Shown here: positions 7,297 to 16,459 of the stretch, one piece after another
Numbering within the stretch: position 1 is the first letter of the stretch
Layout: every line of letters starts with the position of its first letter
From: Bacteroidaceae bacterium
GTDB lineage: Bacteria > Bacteroidota > Bacteroidia > Bacteroidales > Bacteroidaceae
Reading direction: 5' to 3'
Assembly: GCA_017472635.1 (NCBI GenBank)
Contig: JAFUPU010000065.1
Coordinates: 1 to 52,908, forward strand
Length of the DNA: 52,908 nt
The notes under the pieces: generated by a model
Database searches by the model: none
Seen by the model: the letters and a program-made list of their open reading frames with translations, nothing else
Told to the model about the DNA's origin: nothing
Made by a program: the position numbers and the translations under genes

Positions 7297-9792
7297 ATGA
7301 TACGTCTGTTCTTGATATTTTCGTTGTTTGTATTGGGAGTGCATGCCCAAGAGGTAGATTCATTGTTGCGCTTTGTCCGTAACATCCAAACCTTCAATTA
7401 CCTCTATCCGCAAGAGAAGGTCTATCTGCATTTCGACAATAATGCCTATTTTCAAGGTGATACCATTTGGTTTGCAGCCTATGTGGTATCGGCTGAAACC
7501 CTACAGCCTGCCGACTTGAGTCGCGTGTTGTATGTGGAGTTGTTGTCGGAAGAGGGAGAATTGGTCTCTACCCAACGATTGGAGATAGAGGACGGACGCT
7601 GTCATGGTCAGATAGCACTGAATACAGAGCAGGAACGAAGCCACTTTGCCAATCTGAAAGAAAAATATCGTTCGGGCTTTTTTCCTGTTAATAGAGAAAC
7701 GGATTGTTTTGTAATCCCTTTGCCTTCTGGATTTTATGAGGTTCGTGCTTATACTCGTGTCATGTTGAATTGGGGAACGGATGTCTGTTTTTCGCGGGTG
7801 TTTCCTGTGTTTGATGCTCCAGAAAAAGACGGGGATTTTACACAATTGACGATGGAGAAACGGATACGTGAATATGAAAATAAACGCCCGAAATCGAGAA
7901 AAGAAGAAAAGGTTCGTGTAGAATTTTATCCAGAAGGAGGATGTTTGATTCAAGGATTATCATCGCGGGTCGCTTTTAAGGTGATTGACAGTAAAGGAAG
8001 TCCCTTGTCAACCTCTGGTTTTCTTTATGTCAATGACACTCAATTGTGTCCTGTTCATACCATACATGATGGTATGGGAAGTTTCCGTTTGACCGCTTTG
8101 TCGGGGGATTATCATTTGCGATTATCAATAGACGATGAGGAGTATCGGTTTAAACTTCCAAAAGTGGATGAAGCGGGAATAGTTTTGTCTGTTGTTGAAA
8201 GTGAAGAAGGTGTATGGTCTTTTAATTTATCTCACTCGGGAGTTATTCCTAAAAGTAAGTTTGGTGTAACAGTCACTTGTCGTGGTAAGTTGTTGCATTT
8301 TTCCAACTTCGATGATAAGGATTCTTCTTATGTGTTTGATTTAAAAGAGGAACAACTGCAAAAAGGGATCAATCAAGTCACTGTATTTGATACAGAAGGG
8401 CGGGTATATGCTGAGCGATTGTTTTTTGTACAAGGTACAGCAAAGCCTTGCTCTTCCGATTCTTTTTGTTGCACATGGGATAAAAAAACTTATGCTCCAT
8501 TTGGACGTATTAATTTGGGGATACGCGTTTGTAAGAGCAATTCACGGGATTCTTCTATAGTTTCAAAACGTTTATGTAGGACTGTATCGTTAAGTGTGCG
8601 TGATGGTGATGCCGATATCAATACAAATTATGAAGAGAATTTACGTACTAATCTGTTACTTACGAGTGACTTGAAAGGATATATTCATCATCCAAATTAC
8701 TATTTTGAATCAGGAGATTCATTGCATCGTGCTGCTCTGGATTTGTTGATGCTTACACAAGGTTGGCGGCGATATGAATGGAAACAACTGTCGGGTATCA
8801 CTCCTATTGAAGTAAAACATTTCATGGAAAAAGGACTTTCGTTAGATGGGCATGTCTTTTCTCCTCGAAAGAAAAAACCGTTGGTTGATATGAAAGTGTC
8901 AATTTGTATAACAGAAGGGAAGATTGCTCAACAATGGGGAAGTATGCAGACTGATGGCGTGGGACGTTTTACTTTTGGCTTAAAACCTTTTAGAGGAAGG
9001 CAAAAAATGACATTAACTTTGTTTGATGGTAGCAAGTTGATAAATGCACGCTTTTTATTGAATCGCCATTTTTCCCCTTCATTACGTTCCTATAAGCCGA
9101 CAGAATACGATATAAAATCCCGTCCAATGCCTCGAGAGAAAGAGAGACGGTTTACTCTATCGGGGATTAATGTGTTGGAAGATGTAGAGGTTTCCCGTTT
9201 CCGTAAGAGGATGATGCAGGTGAATATGCATGATATAAAAGCATTACGAGAAAAGAAAAAAGATTTGGGGGAACTGTTTAATGAACGGACGATAGTCAAG
9301 CATTTCGTGGAAGACCTCTACGATGAGTCGGCATACCCGATTGTATGGGCTTGGATGAATGCAGTCAGAGATGAACATGGGAATGTTGTTGAAAAATATA
9401 GACCTCGCAATCGTTTTCAGAAGATAAGTGAGACTTATATACATGATGTCGATTATATATTGGTTTATGGTGATCCTAATGCGCATTTATATATAGATTG
9501 GAATGGAATAGCTCCTAGTCCTAATCTCTTATTTCGTACTATTTTAGTAGGAGCAATGGAACGTCCTAAGCAGATAGAAGGATTTCGAGCCACCCATATT
9601 GACGGTTATTCATACGTGGCTGACTACTATCATCCCCGATATAATCGTGAAATGATACCCGGGGAGGTGGATTATCGTCGTACCTTATACTGGAATCCAG
9701 CTCTTTGTTTGGATGAAAAAGGAGAGGCTACCGTAACATTTTATAATAATAGTGTGTGCGAGGAGATGGTGGTAAGTTGTGAAGGACTTTAA
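7297..9792 (+). CDS. Large secreted MG2/TonB-plug-like protein 2 (barrel-less)
   Basis: An 831-residue paralogue of the previous gene, with signal peptide cleavage likely after VHA (residue 17). It repeats the MG2 motif as EKVYLHFDNNAYFQGDTIWF (40-59), the middle motif SDLKGYIHHPNYYF and the terminal RRTLYWNPALCLDEKGEATV. The protein stops shortly after this segment, so there is no outer-membrane barrel. A 117-bp gap separates it from its sister; no convincing promoter was seen there. The body of the gene is more AT-rich than the first ~500 bp, which may indicate mosaic origin. Confidence 0.8.
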   Translation: MIRLFLIFSLFVLGVHAQEVDSLLRFVRNIQTFNYLYPQEKVYLHFDNNAYFQGDTIWFAAYVVSAETLQPADLSRVLYVELLSEEGELVSTQRLEIEDGRCHGQIALNTEQERSHFANLKEKYRSGFFPVNRETDCFVIPLPSGFYEVRAYTRVMLNWGTDVCFSRVFPVFDAPEKDGDFTQLTMEKRIREYENKRPKSRKEEKVRVEFYPEGGCLIQGLSSRVAFKVIDSKGSPLSTSGFLYVNDTQLCPVHTIHDGMGSFRLTALSGDYHLRLSIDDEEYRFKLPKVDEAGIVLSVVESEEGVWSFNLSHSGVIPKSKFGVTVTCRGKLLHFSNFDDKDSSYVFDLKEEQLQKGINQVTVFDTEGRVYAERLFFVQGTAKPCSSDSFCCTWDKKTYAPFGRINLGIRVCKSNSRDSSIVSKRLCRTVSLSVRDGDADINTNYEENLRTNLLLTSDLKGYIHHPNYYFESGDSLHRAALDLLMLTQGWRRYEWKQLSGITPIEVKHFMEKGLSLDGHVFSPRKKKPLVDMKVSICITEGKIAQQWGSMQTDGVGRFTFGLKPFRGRQKMTLTLFDGSKLINARFLLNRHFSPSLRSYKPTEYDIKSRPMPREKERRFTLSGINVLEDVEVSRFRKRMMQVNMHDIKALREKKKDLGELFNERTIVKHFVEDLYDESAYPIVWAWMNAVRDEHGNVVEKYRPRNRFQKISETYIHDVDYILVYGDPNAHLYIDWNGIAPSPNLLFRTILVGAMERPKQIEGFRATHIDGYSYVADYYHPRYNREMIPGEVDYRRTLYWNPALCLDEKGEATVTFYNNSVCEEMVVSCEGL

Positions 9793-9808
9793 AAAGATTT
9801 ATAGATAT

Positions 9809-10444
9809 ATGAAAAAAACGTTGATTTATTTAGTGATAGGTTTATTGATAGTGGTAAATATTGTACTTTTATTTAGGCTTCAGAAAACTAAAACTTTGAC
9901 AGAACGTGTCAGTGACCAATATGCTAAAATGAGTATCGAGGAAGTGAGAAACTCTACCAAATTGGCTCGTAATATGCTGTTACAACACATGGCGGAAAAT
10001 GTAACATTACCTATAGTGAAAAGTTTAAATCCTTATTCGGGAGATACAATATTGTTGTCTGATATTCTTAAACAAGAAGAAAATACACTATGTTTTCGTA
10101 TCAAAGAAACCCATTGCGATGCTTGTGTACAACATGGACTTAGACTATTGAAACAGGTAAGTGAAGAGCCGGGAAGTAACATTGTAGTGTTATGTGGTTT
10201 TATGAATACCCGCCAGTTTGTAGCATTCTCAAAAGCACAAAACAAGAGATTAAGTGTTTATAACGTAACTCGGATAGCATGGGAGGTTGATGAATTTGAT
10301 GAACCTTACTTCTTTGTCGTGTCGAAAGATGGAAAAGTGCATAATCTGTTTGTTCCACTAAAAGAAGATGAGAGATTGACAGAGAGGTATATGCATGGGG
10401 TGCAACAGAAATATTGGGAAGAGAAGGTGAATTGTAATCATTGA
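9809..10444 (+). CDS. Membrane-anchored thioredoxin-like protein 1
   Basis: With the ATG at 9809 this gives 211 residues; a GTG at 9779 would add ten and overlap the previous gene. An N-terminal transmembrane anchor (residues 5-22) is followed by a domain with HCDACV, a CxxC pair at 103 and 106, and DEPYFFVV, where the Pro resembles the cis-proline of thioredoxin folds. It looks like a TlpA-like periplasmic thiol protein. A gene of the same architecture lies at 17721. Placed beside cysteine-containing NVEALA peptides, it could handle their disulfides; this is inference. Confidence 0.65.
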   Translation: MKKTLIYLVIGLLIVVNIVLLFRLQKTKTLTERVSDQYAKMSIEEVRNSTKLARNMLLQHMAENVTLPIVKSLNPYSGDTILLSDILKQEENTLCFRIKETHCDACVQHGLRLLKQVSEEPGSNIVVLCGFMNTRQFVAFSKAQNKRLSVYNVTRIAWEVDEFDEPYFFVVSKDGKVHNLFVPLKEDERLTERYMHGVQQKYWEEKVNCNH

Positions 10445-10451
10445 AAAAGGT

Positions 10452-12419
10452 ATGTATAGGTTTGGGGGATTGTTGGTGATATTGAGCATCTTTCTTTGGA
10501 GCGGATGTAAAGATACTGTCATAGATAAGGTGTTGTTGCATGCCGGTGAAAACCGAGGTGAACTGGAGCGTGTGCTGCTACACTATGAGGGGGACAGCTT
10601 GAAGCAGTTGGCTGCAATGTTTCTTATAGAGCATATGATGTATAAGTCGTATTATACCGGTGAGCAGGTAAAACACTATGACCGCTTGCTGGAGGCTTAT
10701 GACTCGTTGAGAATACATGAACAGGTTTTGGCGGGAGACCCGCCTGCTATCAAAAGGCTGTGGAATGATTTGTTGCGGGAACATGGCACGTTAAGCCGGT
10801 ATAATCTGCAACGTCAATGGGACTGTCAGACATTGAAAGCGGACTTTTTGATTGAAAACATAGATTGTGCCTTTGAGGCATGGGAGAGTACTCCAGAGCG
10901 GTGGAAGTGCAGCTTTGCACAGTTTCTCGAATATGTGTTACCCTATAGGGTTGGACAGGAGGTGCCGGAATCGTATCGGCGGGTCTATTACGAGCGTTAT
11001 AGCGGAATCCGGGACACGACGGATACTGACAGTCTGCTGATGGTGAGGATGAATGACCAGTTCTTTTGGAAAGAACATTACCGGAACAGTGAACTGATGT
11101 GGAGTTATCCGCTTGACTTGTCGGTGAGTCAGATGGAGACAGGAAAACGGGGAACTTGTCATCACTTGAGTAACTATTGTGCTTTGGTGATGCGTGCCAT
11201 GGGACTGCCGGTTGCCATTGACCACGTCATGCGTTGGGGGAACCGGAGCAAAGGGCATGCATGGAATGTGCTGATACATCCTGATGGAAGTGGTTATCCG
11301 TTTGATGCCTTTGCGAGAGACAGTCTGAAGTTTGCCTATAAACCGGCAAAGATATTGAGGCGGATGTTTTCGGTTGATGCAGACAGAACAGAACAACCGT
11401 CAACAGAGGATGTACCCATTGAACTGTTGCAACCCGATGAACGGGATGTGACTCACTTGTATGGGAAAACTTATGACGTGGAGGTTGATTGTATCTATCC
11501 GTACGAAGGGAAAGGCAAGAAAAAACATGGAGTCATCTGTGTGTTTGACAATAAAGAGTGGCAACCGATATGGTGGGGCAAGATATATAAAGAAAAGATG
11601 CGGTTTGAAAATATGATGGGAGATGTATGCTATATGGCTGCTTACTATGAGAAGGGGAGATTGTATCCGGCAAGTGCTCCCTTTATACTGACAAAAGAGG
11701 GAGAGATGCGGAAACTGAACATTGACCCGAATGTGAAGGCAGACATGAAGCTGCTGCGGAAATATCCACGATTTGAACGGATGGACATGCATGCCATGAA
11801 ATTGCGACGCTCGCGTATTGAGGGAGCTAATGATGCAGCTTTCAGAGATACGGTCTTGTTGTTTGACCAGTTTGAAACTCCGCACGATGTCAATGATTCG
11901 TTAGTGAGAAGAACTGATTTGAAGTTCCGTTTCGTAAGATGGAAAATAGCGAAATACCGGACAGGAGACTTGGCTGAAGTTGAGTTTTATGGAAAACGGA
12001 CATTGGATGGACTTGAAGAGAAGTTGAATGGAACTGTCATCGGTGCTCCTGAACCGACAGGAGAGACAGCGCACCCTTATCAGTATGCCATGGATGGAGA
12101 CCCGGCAACCTTCTTCAGCAAACCAAAAAATCAAACAGGTTATGTAGGACTTGACTTGGGAGAAGGGAACGAGGCTTACATTACCCGAGTGCATTTCCAT
12201 CCGAGGAGTGACACAAACTATATACTTATAGGAGACACCTATGAACTCTGCTATTGGGATAAAGACCGGTGGGCGAGTGCAGGAAAGCAGATTGCAACAA
12301 GGCATGAACTGACCTTCAAGGAGGTTCCTCAAGGTACTTTCTATATATTGAAAGACCTGACGAAAGGCAAGGAAGAGCGTATCTTCACTTACGAAGGTGG
12401 GGAGCAGGTATGGTGGTGA
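10452..12419 (+). CDS. Transglutaminase-like lipoprotein with discoidin-type C-terminus
   Basis: A 655-residue lipoprotein (lipobox WSGC, Cys19). The middle contains a transglutaminase/cysteine-protease fold with a complete triad: Cys236 in GTCHHL, His269 in GHAWN and Asp285 in YPFDAF. The last ~130 residues resemble an F5/8 type C (discoidin) sugar-binding domain, including YAMDGDPATFFSK and GYVGLDLGE. Related Bacteroidetes proteins are annotated as transglutaminase domain-containing. It is only 7 bp after the thioredoxin-like gene. It may be a periplasmic or surface protease or crosslinker acting on partners of this locus; the substrate is unknown. Confidence 0.82.
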   Translation: MYRFGGLLVILSIFLWSGCKDTVIDKVLLHAGENRGELERVLLHYEGDSLKQLAAMFLIEHMMYKSYYTGEQVKHYDRLLEAYDSLRIHEQVLAGDPPAIKRLWNDLLREHGTLSRYNLQRQWDCQTLKADFLIENIDCAFEAWESTPERWKCSFAQFLEYVLPYRVGQEVPESYRRVYYERYSGIRDTTDTDSLLMVRMNDQFFWKEHYRNSELMWSYPLDLSVSQMETGKRGTCHHLSNYCALVMRAMGLPVAIDHVMRWGNRSKGHAWNVLIHPDGSGYPFDAFARDSLKFAYKPAKILRRMFSVDADRTEQPSTEDVPIELLQPDERDVTHLYGKTYDVEVDCIYPYEGKGKKKHGVICVFDNKEWQPIWWGKIYKEKMRFENMMGDVCYMAAYYEKGRLYPASAPFILTKEGEMRKLNIDPNVKADMKLLRKYPRFERMDMHAMKLRRSRIEGANDAAFRDTVLLFDQFETPHDVNDSLVRRTDLKFRFVRWKIAKYRTGDLAEVEFYGKRTLDGLEEKLNGTVIGAPEPTGETAHPYQYAMDGDPATFFSKPKNQTGYVGLDLGEGNEAYITRVHFHPRSDTNYILIGDTYELCYWDKDRWASAGKQIATRHELTFKEVPQGTFYILKDLTKGKEERIFTYEGGEQVWW

Positions 12420-12423
12420 CAGC

Positions 12424-13347
12424 ATGAAGGAGGAGTATGGGATGAAAGAGCATTGGAGAAAAGGAATGAAGAGGGTATCGGATGTGGCCTATTGGTTGTT
12501 GCTGGTGGCAATGGGCATGGGGATGCTCTATATGGTGGCAACGGTCTTTTGGGTGGCAAAATTTAAAATCCCTTCTGACTCAATGGAACCGGCATTGCTG
12601 GAAGGTGACTACCTGTTGGTAGAGAAACTGACCATGGGGGCAAGATTGTTTGACTTGAAACCGGCTTTTGCCAAAGAGGAGTTTGACATCTACCGTATGC
12701 CTGCTTTGGGGAAGGTGGAACGGAATGACATATTGGTCTTCAATTATCCTTTTCCGACAAGAAAAGACAGCATTGCCTTTGACGTGATGCTCTATTATGT
12801 GAAAAGGTGTATAGCGCTGCCGGGGGATACGCTGGAGATAAGGAACGCTCATTACCTGATAAACGGAAAGGATTCCGGGGGGAACATAGAGGCGCAAGAG
12901 CGGTTGGAACGCCTGTTCAGAGAGAAACGGACAAAGGAGTATGGCATTGTGACGCGTAGCTATCCGCGTGACAGAAAGGTGGGATGGAGCATCCGAGAGA
13001 TGGGACCGCTGTATCTGCCACGGAAAGGTGACAGGTTGCCTATGAACCGTATGAACTACCTGTTGTATTATCCACTGATTGAATGGGAGACAGGAAGGGA
13101 CCTTGTCTGGGTGAATGACTCGCTCGTCACGTCAGGAGGTGAAAGGTTGGAGACCTATAGGTTTGAAAACAATTACTATTTTGTGTCCGGTGACAAGATG
13201 GAGAACTCGAAAGACTCGAGATATTGGGGGCTGTTGCCTGAACCCTATATTGTGGGAAGAGCCTGGCTGATATGGAAATCGGTGGATGAATGGGGGAATA
13301 TGAGATGGGACAGGATTGGACGAATTGAAAAAATGGGGTTGGAGTGA
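12424..13347 (+). CDS. lepB: Signal peptidase I, locus-embedded
   Basis: A 307-residue type I signal peptidase with one N-terminal transmembrane helix (about 22-42). All family boxes are visible: IPSDSMEP with nucleophile Ser53, YYVKRCIALPGD with general base Lys127, and GDKMENSKDSRYWG near the C-terminus. I chose the ATG at 12424, just after the upstream stop; the ATG at 12442 follows a purine-rich AAGGAGGAG and is a real alternative. The gene sits inside the NVEALA/propeller cluster rather than beside housekeeping lep partners, so I suspect a dedicated substrate. It overlaps the next gene at TGATG. Confidence 0.92.
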   Translation: MKEEYGMKEHWRKGMKRVSDVAYWLLLVAMGMGMLYMVATVFWVAKFKIPSDSMEPALLEGDYLLVEKLTMGARLFDLKPAFAKEEFDIYRMPALGKVERNDILVFNYPFPTRKDSIAFDVMLYYVKRCIALPGDTLEIRNAHYLINGKDSGGNIEAQERLERLFREKRTKEYGIVTRSYPRDRKVGWSIREMGPLYLPRKGDRLPMNRMNYLLYYPLIEWETGRDLVWVNDSLVTSGGERLETYRFENNYYFVSGDKMENSKDSRYWGLLPEPYIVGRAWLIWKSVDEWGNMRWDRIGRIEKMGLE

Positions 13348-15107
13348 TGAAGTCGGCTGGATGGGTAAAGTGTGTGGAGACGGTATGTGTGGGGGCATTG
13401 CTTGCCGGATGTCTATGGTGTATCTTGCAACCTATGGTGGCAGACGGGGCGGCTCTGCGTGCCGACACCGGACAGGCAGGAGCCTGGACTGTCTTTTATC
13501 GGTATGGAAGTGTCGGGGTGGTCGGACTGTGGATGGCTGCCTTATTGCTGCCGCAAAGATGGATACACCGATTGCCTGACATGGCAGCCTGGATGTTGAT
13601 GGGGATGGTGATATGGGAAACGGTGGTGGCGTTGGAACAGCTGTATGGCGAAAGGCTCTCTAACCACGCATTGTATAGGTTTACCGGAACATTTCTGAAC
13701 CCGGGACCTTTCTGCGGATTCATTGCTATGGGGATGCCTTTGGCTCTGCATGTCTTGATGGATGTCGATAAGAGGGAGACTGGCATGTCGGGGGAAAGTG
13801 AGAGTAGGCTGCCTCAGTGGATGGAGAGGCTGGTGTGTAGGGCGGCTAAGATGATTGCTTATCTTACCTTGCTTCTTTGTCTGCTGTTGTTGCCGGCAGG
13901 GATGAGCCGTTCGGCATGGGTGGCTGCTACTGTTGGATGTGTGGCGGTAGTGATGATGCACCGGTGGGAGAGATGCAGAGAGTGGTGGCGTGTCTTCAGA
14001 CGAAGCCGTAAGAGACAGATGGCGGTTTTGTTGCTTGCCGTAGGGTGTGTAACAGCCGGATGGGGTGCTTTTAACCTGAAGAGAGAGTCTGCCAATGGAA
14101 GGCTGTTTATGTGGAAGATTGCCTCTCTTGTCATTGCCGAACGACCTTGGACCGGATATGGAGGTGAGGGATTTCAGGCTGCATTTGCAAGAAGACAGGA
14201 ACGGTATTTTGCCGCAGGGAACGGTACTGACGGAGAGAGGTATGTGGCAGGTACACCCGAACATGCGTTTAATGAATACCTGACAACGACGGTGAAGTAT
14301 GGGGTAGGGGGAGTGTTGCTTATGGTGGCTATAGGTGGGACGGCACTTGCTTGTGCTTGGAGGATGCGCGCTTATGGTATAGCCGCTTCCCTATTGGCGG
14401 TGGCTGTGTTTGCCTGGTCGTCTTACCCATTGCAATTGCCTGATTTTGGGTCGGCAGTGGCGGTGTTGGTGGTGGTGCCTATCTGTACGTATTGCAGGGA
14501 GTGGGCAGTTCGGACATCGGGAAAGAGAGGAAGGCATAGATGGTTGGCGGCTCTTCTTGTCTCTGCCGTATTGGCTGTGCCCTTTGTGTGGTGGAGAATG
14601 AAACAGGCAGCACGTTGGCAGATGCGGGATGAAGCTGCCCAAGCGTGGAGCCTCGCGCGTACATTATATAATATAAAGGCATACGAGACCGTGTGTAAAG
14701 ACTATGCTCTTTTATATGAACGGATGGGGTGGAATGATGACTACCTGTTTGAATATGGACGGGCATTGCACTATGCCGAACGGTATGAAGAGTCGATGAA
14801 GATATTGAAAGAGGCGGAAGCGGTGTGTGGAGACCCTATGATATTGAACCTGTGTGGTAAGAATCATGAAGCCATGGGAGAATATGACTTGGCGGCACGG
14901 TGTTACCAACAAGCGTATGACAGAGTGCCGAGCAGGCTTTATCCGCTCTATCTGTTAATGGAGATGTATGCTTCGCCTGCCTGTGGGAAAAAGGAAAAGG
15001 CGAAAGAGGTGGCACAGACAATAGTGAAGACAAAAGAGAAGGTACCCTCTCAAGCGGTGGAGGATATGAAGAGACGGGCTAAAGAGATTTTGCAGGGAGG
15101 GGATTGA
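13347..15107 (+). CDS. O-antigen-ligase/Wzy-like membrane protein with C-terminal TPRs
   Basis: This 586-residue polytopic protein has about ten hydrophobic segments in residues 10-415 with a large loop containing RFTGTFLNPGPFCGF and WTGYGGEGF, features of Wzy_C/O-antigen ligase proteins. The last ~140 residues are hydrophilic and look like tetratricopeptide repeats (for example MGEYDLAARCYQQAYD). The ATG at 13347 shares a base with the upstream stop; a GTG at 13344 is also possible. Ligases of this kind attach glycans to lipid or protein acceptors. There are no glycan-synthesis genes nearby, so its substrate in this operon is unclear. Confidence 0.78.
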   Translation: MKSAGWVKCVETVCVGALLAGCLWCILQPMVADGAALRADTGQAGAWTVFYRYGSVGVVGLWMAALLLPQRWIHRLPDMAAWMLMGMVIWETVVALEQLYGERLSNHALYRFTGTFLNPGPFCGFIAMGMPLALHVLMDVDKRETGMSGESESRLPQWMERLVCRAAKMIAYLTLLLCLLLLPAGMSRSAWVAATVGCVAVVMMHRWERCREWWRVFRRSRKRQMAVLLLAVGCVTAGWGAFNLKRESANGRLFMWKIASLVIAERPWTGYGGEGFQAAFARRQERYFAAGNGTDGERYVAGTPEHAFNEYLTTTVKYGVGGVLLMVAIGGTALACAWRMRAYGIAASLLAVAVFAWSSYPLQLPDFGSAVAVLVVVPICTYCREWAVRTSGKRGRHRWLAALLVSAVLAVPFVWWRMKQAARWQMRDEAAQAWSLARTLYNIKAYETVCKDYALLYERMGWNDDYLFEYGRALHYAERYEESMKILKEAEAVCGDPMILNLCGKNHEAMGEYDLAARCYQQAYDRVPSRLYPLYLLMEMYASPACGKKEKAKEVAQTIVKTKEKVPSQAVEDMKRRAKEILQGGD

Positions 15108-15208
15108 AGAATAAGAGGGAGACCTTGATTTACGAGCATAAAAGTTTGTGTAGAAATGGGAGGAAGAGTATAAACAGACTGTTAGAAAAATATAAAATAG
15201 TGGAAATT

Positions 15209-15240
15209 GTTGCTTGTGTTTGAAGATTTCTTTACCTTTG
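15209..15240 (+). promoter_or_regulatory. Sigma-ABfr-type promoter for the efflux operon
   Basis: A -7 box TACCTTTG at 15233-15240 is preceded 20 nt upstream by GTTG at 15209-15212. The spacing fits the Bacteroides consensus. Transcription would begin near 15246 and leave an untranslated leader of about 65 nt before the adaptor gene. Confidence 0.6.
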
Positions 15241-15310
15241 TGGAGAAAAAATGTGAAAAGGTGAATTGGGCTGATGGCAATGAACCTGATAAATACAAAA
15301 TGGGAATAGT

Positions 15311-16408
15311 ATGAAAAAGAATAGATTGTATGTGGGGGTAATGACGATGGTACTGCTTTTGGGTGCCTGTCAGGGGGATGAGAAAAGCAATGACGAAAAG
15401 TCGGAACGGGTAAATGAGACTGCCGGGGTGGCTGTGCAGGGAAGTCAGGAGCCTATCGTAAAAATTGTGGTAGAGGAAAAACCCTTTTACAGAGAGTTGG
15501 CAGGGAATGGTAAAGTGAAGGCGGTGCGCTCGTCGGAACTGCGTTTCAACACAGCAGGATGGGTAGAACATGTGTGGGTGAAGAATGGCGACCGTGTGCG
15601 TGCCGGACAGAAGCTGGCACAACTGGAACTGTTTCGGTTGGAGAAGTCACTTGCACAGGCAAAGGACAACTTGGCACAGAGTGAACTGGAGTTGCAGGAT
15701 GTGTTGATTGGACGAGGCTATTCGTTGGACCGGCAAGATGAAGTTCCCGATGAAGAGATGGAACTGGCAAAGGTGAAGAGCGGATATAACAAGGCACTCA
15801 TAGCCTGGCAACTTGCCGAAGAGGAGTTGCGAAAGGCTACACTCTATGCTCCGTTTGACGGGGTGATAGCCAACTTGAATACGAAGGAACTGAATATGGC
15901 ACCTACCGGAGAGCCTTTCTGTTTGGTGCTGAATGACAGGCAGGTGGAGGTGAACTTTGCTGTGCTTGAGAGTGAACTGGCATTGTTGGCGGTTGGTACG
16001 GAGGTGACGGTTGTACCTTTTGCTCAGGAGGCGGTTGGTAAAACATTGCATGGCAGGGTGGTGGAAATCAATCCCTATGTAGAGAGTAACGGCATGGTGC
16101 AGGTGAAAGCGGTGGTGACTAACAATGGTACGTTGCTGGAAGGTATGAACGTGAATGTGTTGCTGCGTAACCGGATGGCAAAGAGTCTGGTCATCCCTAA
16201 AAGTGCGGTGGTGATGCGTTCGGGGAAGACGGTCGTATTTACTCAAGTGAAGGGAAAGGCGCAATGGAACTATGTGCAGGTAGTGGCTGAAAACAGTGAT
16301 TCGTGTGTGGTGGCTCCCCGTAGCAAAGAGTATGAAGGGCTGTCTGCAGGAGACACTGTAATCGTAGCCGGCAATCTGAATCTGGCACATGATAGTGAGT
16401 TGAAATAG
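15311..16408 (+). CDS. RND efflux periplasmic adaptor lipoprotein
   Basis: A 365-residue HlyD/MexA-type membrane fusion protein with lipobox LGAC (Cys20). The barrel-sandwich half motifs VEHVWVKNGDRVRAGQKLAQL and ATLYAPFDGVIANL flank an alpha-helical hairpin, and a beta-barrel follows (EVTVVPFAQ). It would connect the inner-membrane pumps to TolC. The pump does not follow directly: two other genes (16460-18332) lie between them, which is unusual for this operon type. Confidence 0.9.
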   Translation: MKKNRLYVGVMTMVLLLGACQGDEKSNDEKSERVNETAGVAVQGSQEPIVKIVVEEKPFYRELAGNGKVKAVRSSELRFNTAGWVEHVWVKNGDRVRAGQKLAQLELFRLEKSLAQAKDNLAQSELELQDVLIGRGYSLDRQDEVPDEEMELAKVKSGYNKALIAWQLAEEELRKATLYAPFDGVIANLNTKELNMAPTGEPFCLVLNDRQVEVNFAVLESELALLAVGTEVTVVPFAQEAVGKTLHGRVVEINPYVESNGMVQVKAVVTNNGTLLEGMNVNVLLRNRMAKSLVIPKSAVVMRSGKTVVFTQVKGKAQWNYVQVVAENSDSCVVAPRSKEYEGLSAGDTVIVAGNLNLAHDSELK

Positions 16409-16459
16409 TGACAAACTATTAGCTACAAGTGACGAGAGTGACCATTAAGATCTAAAGTT

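Noticed and set aside
13542-14264. 240-codon antisense frame over the ligase-like gene
   Set aside because: No domain, His/Ser/Pro-rich, fully opposite a polytopic membrane protein with good family features.
15647-16414. 255-codon antisense frame over the efflux adaptor
   Set aside because: Composition typical of an antisense shadow (His/Leu/Arg-rich) opposite a clear HlyD-type adaptor.
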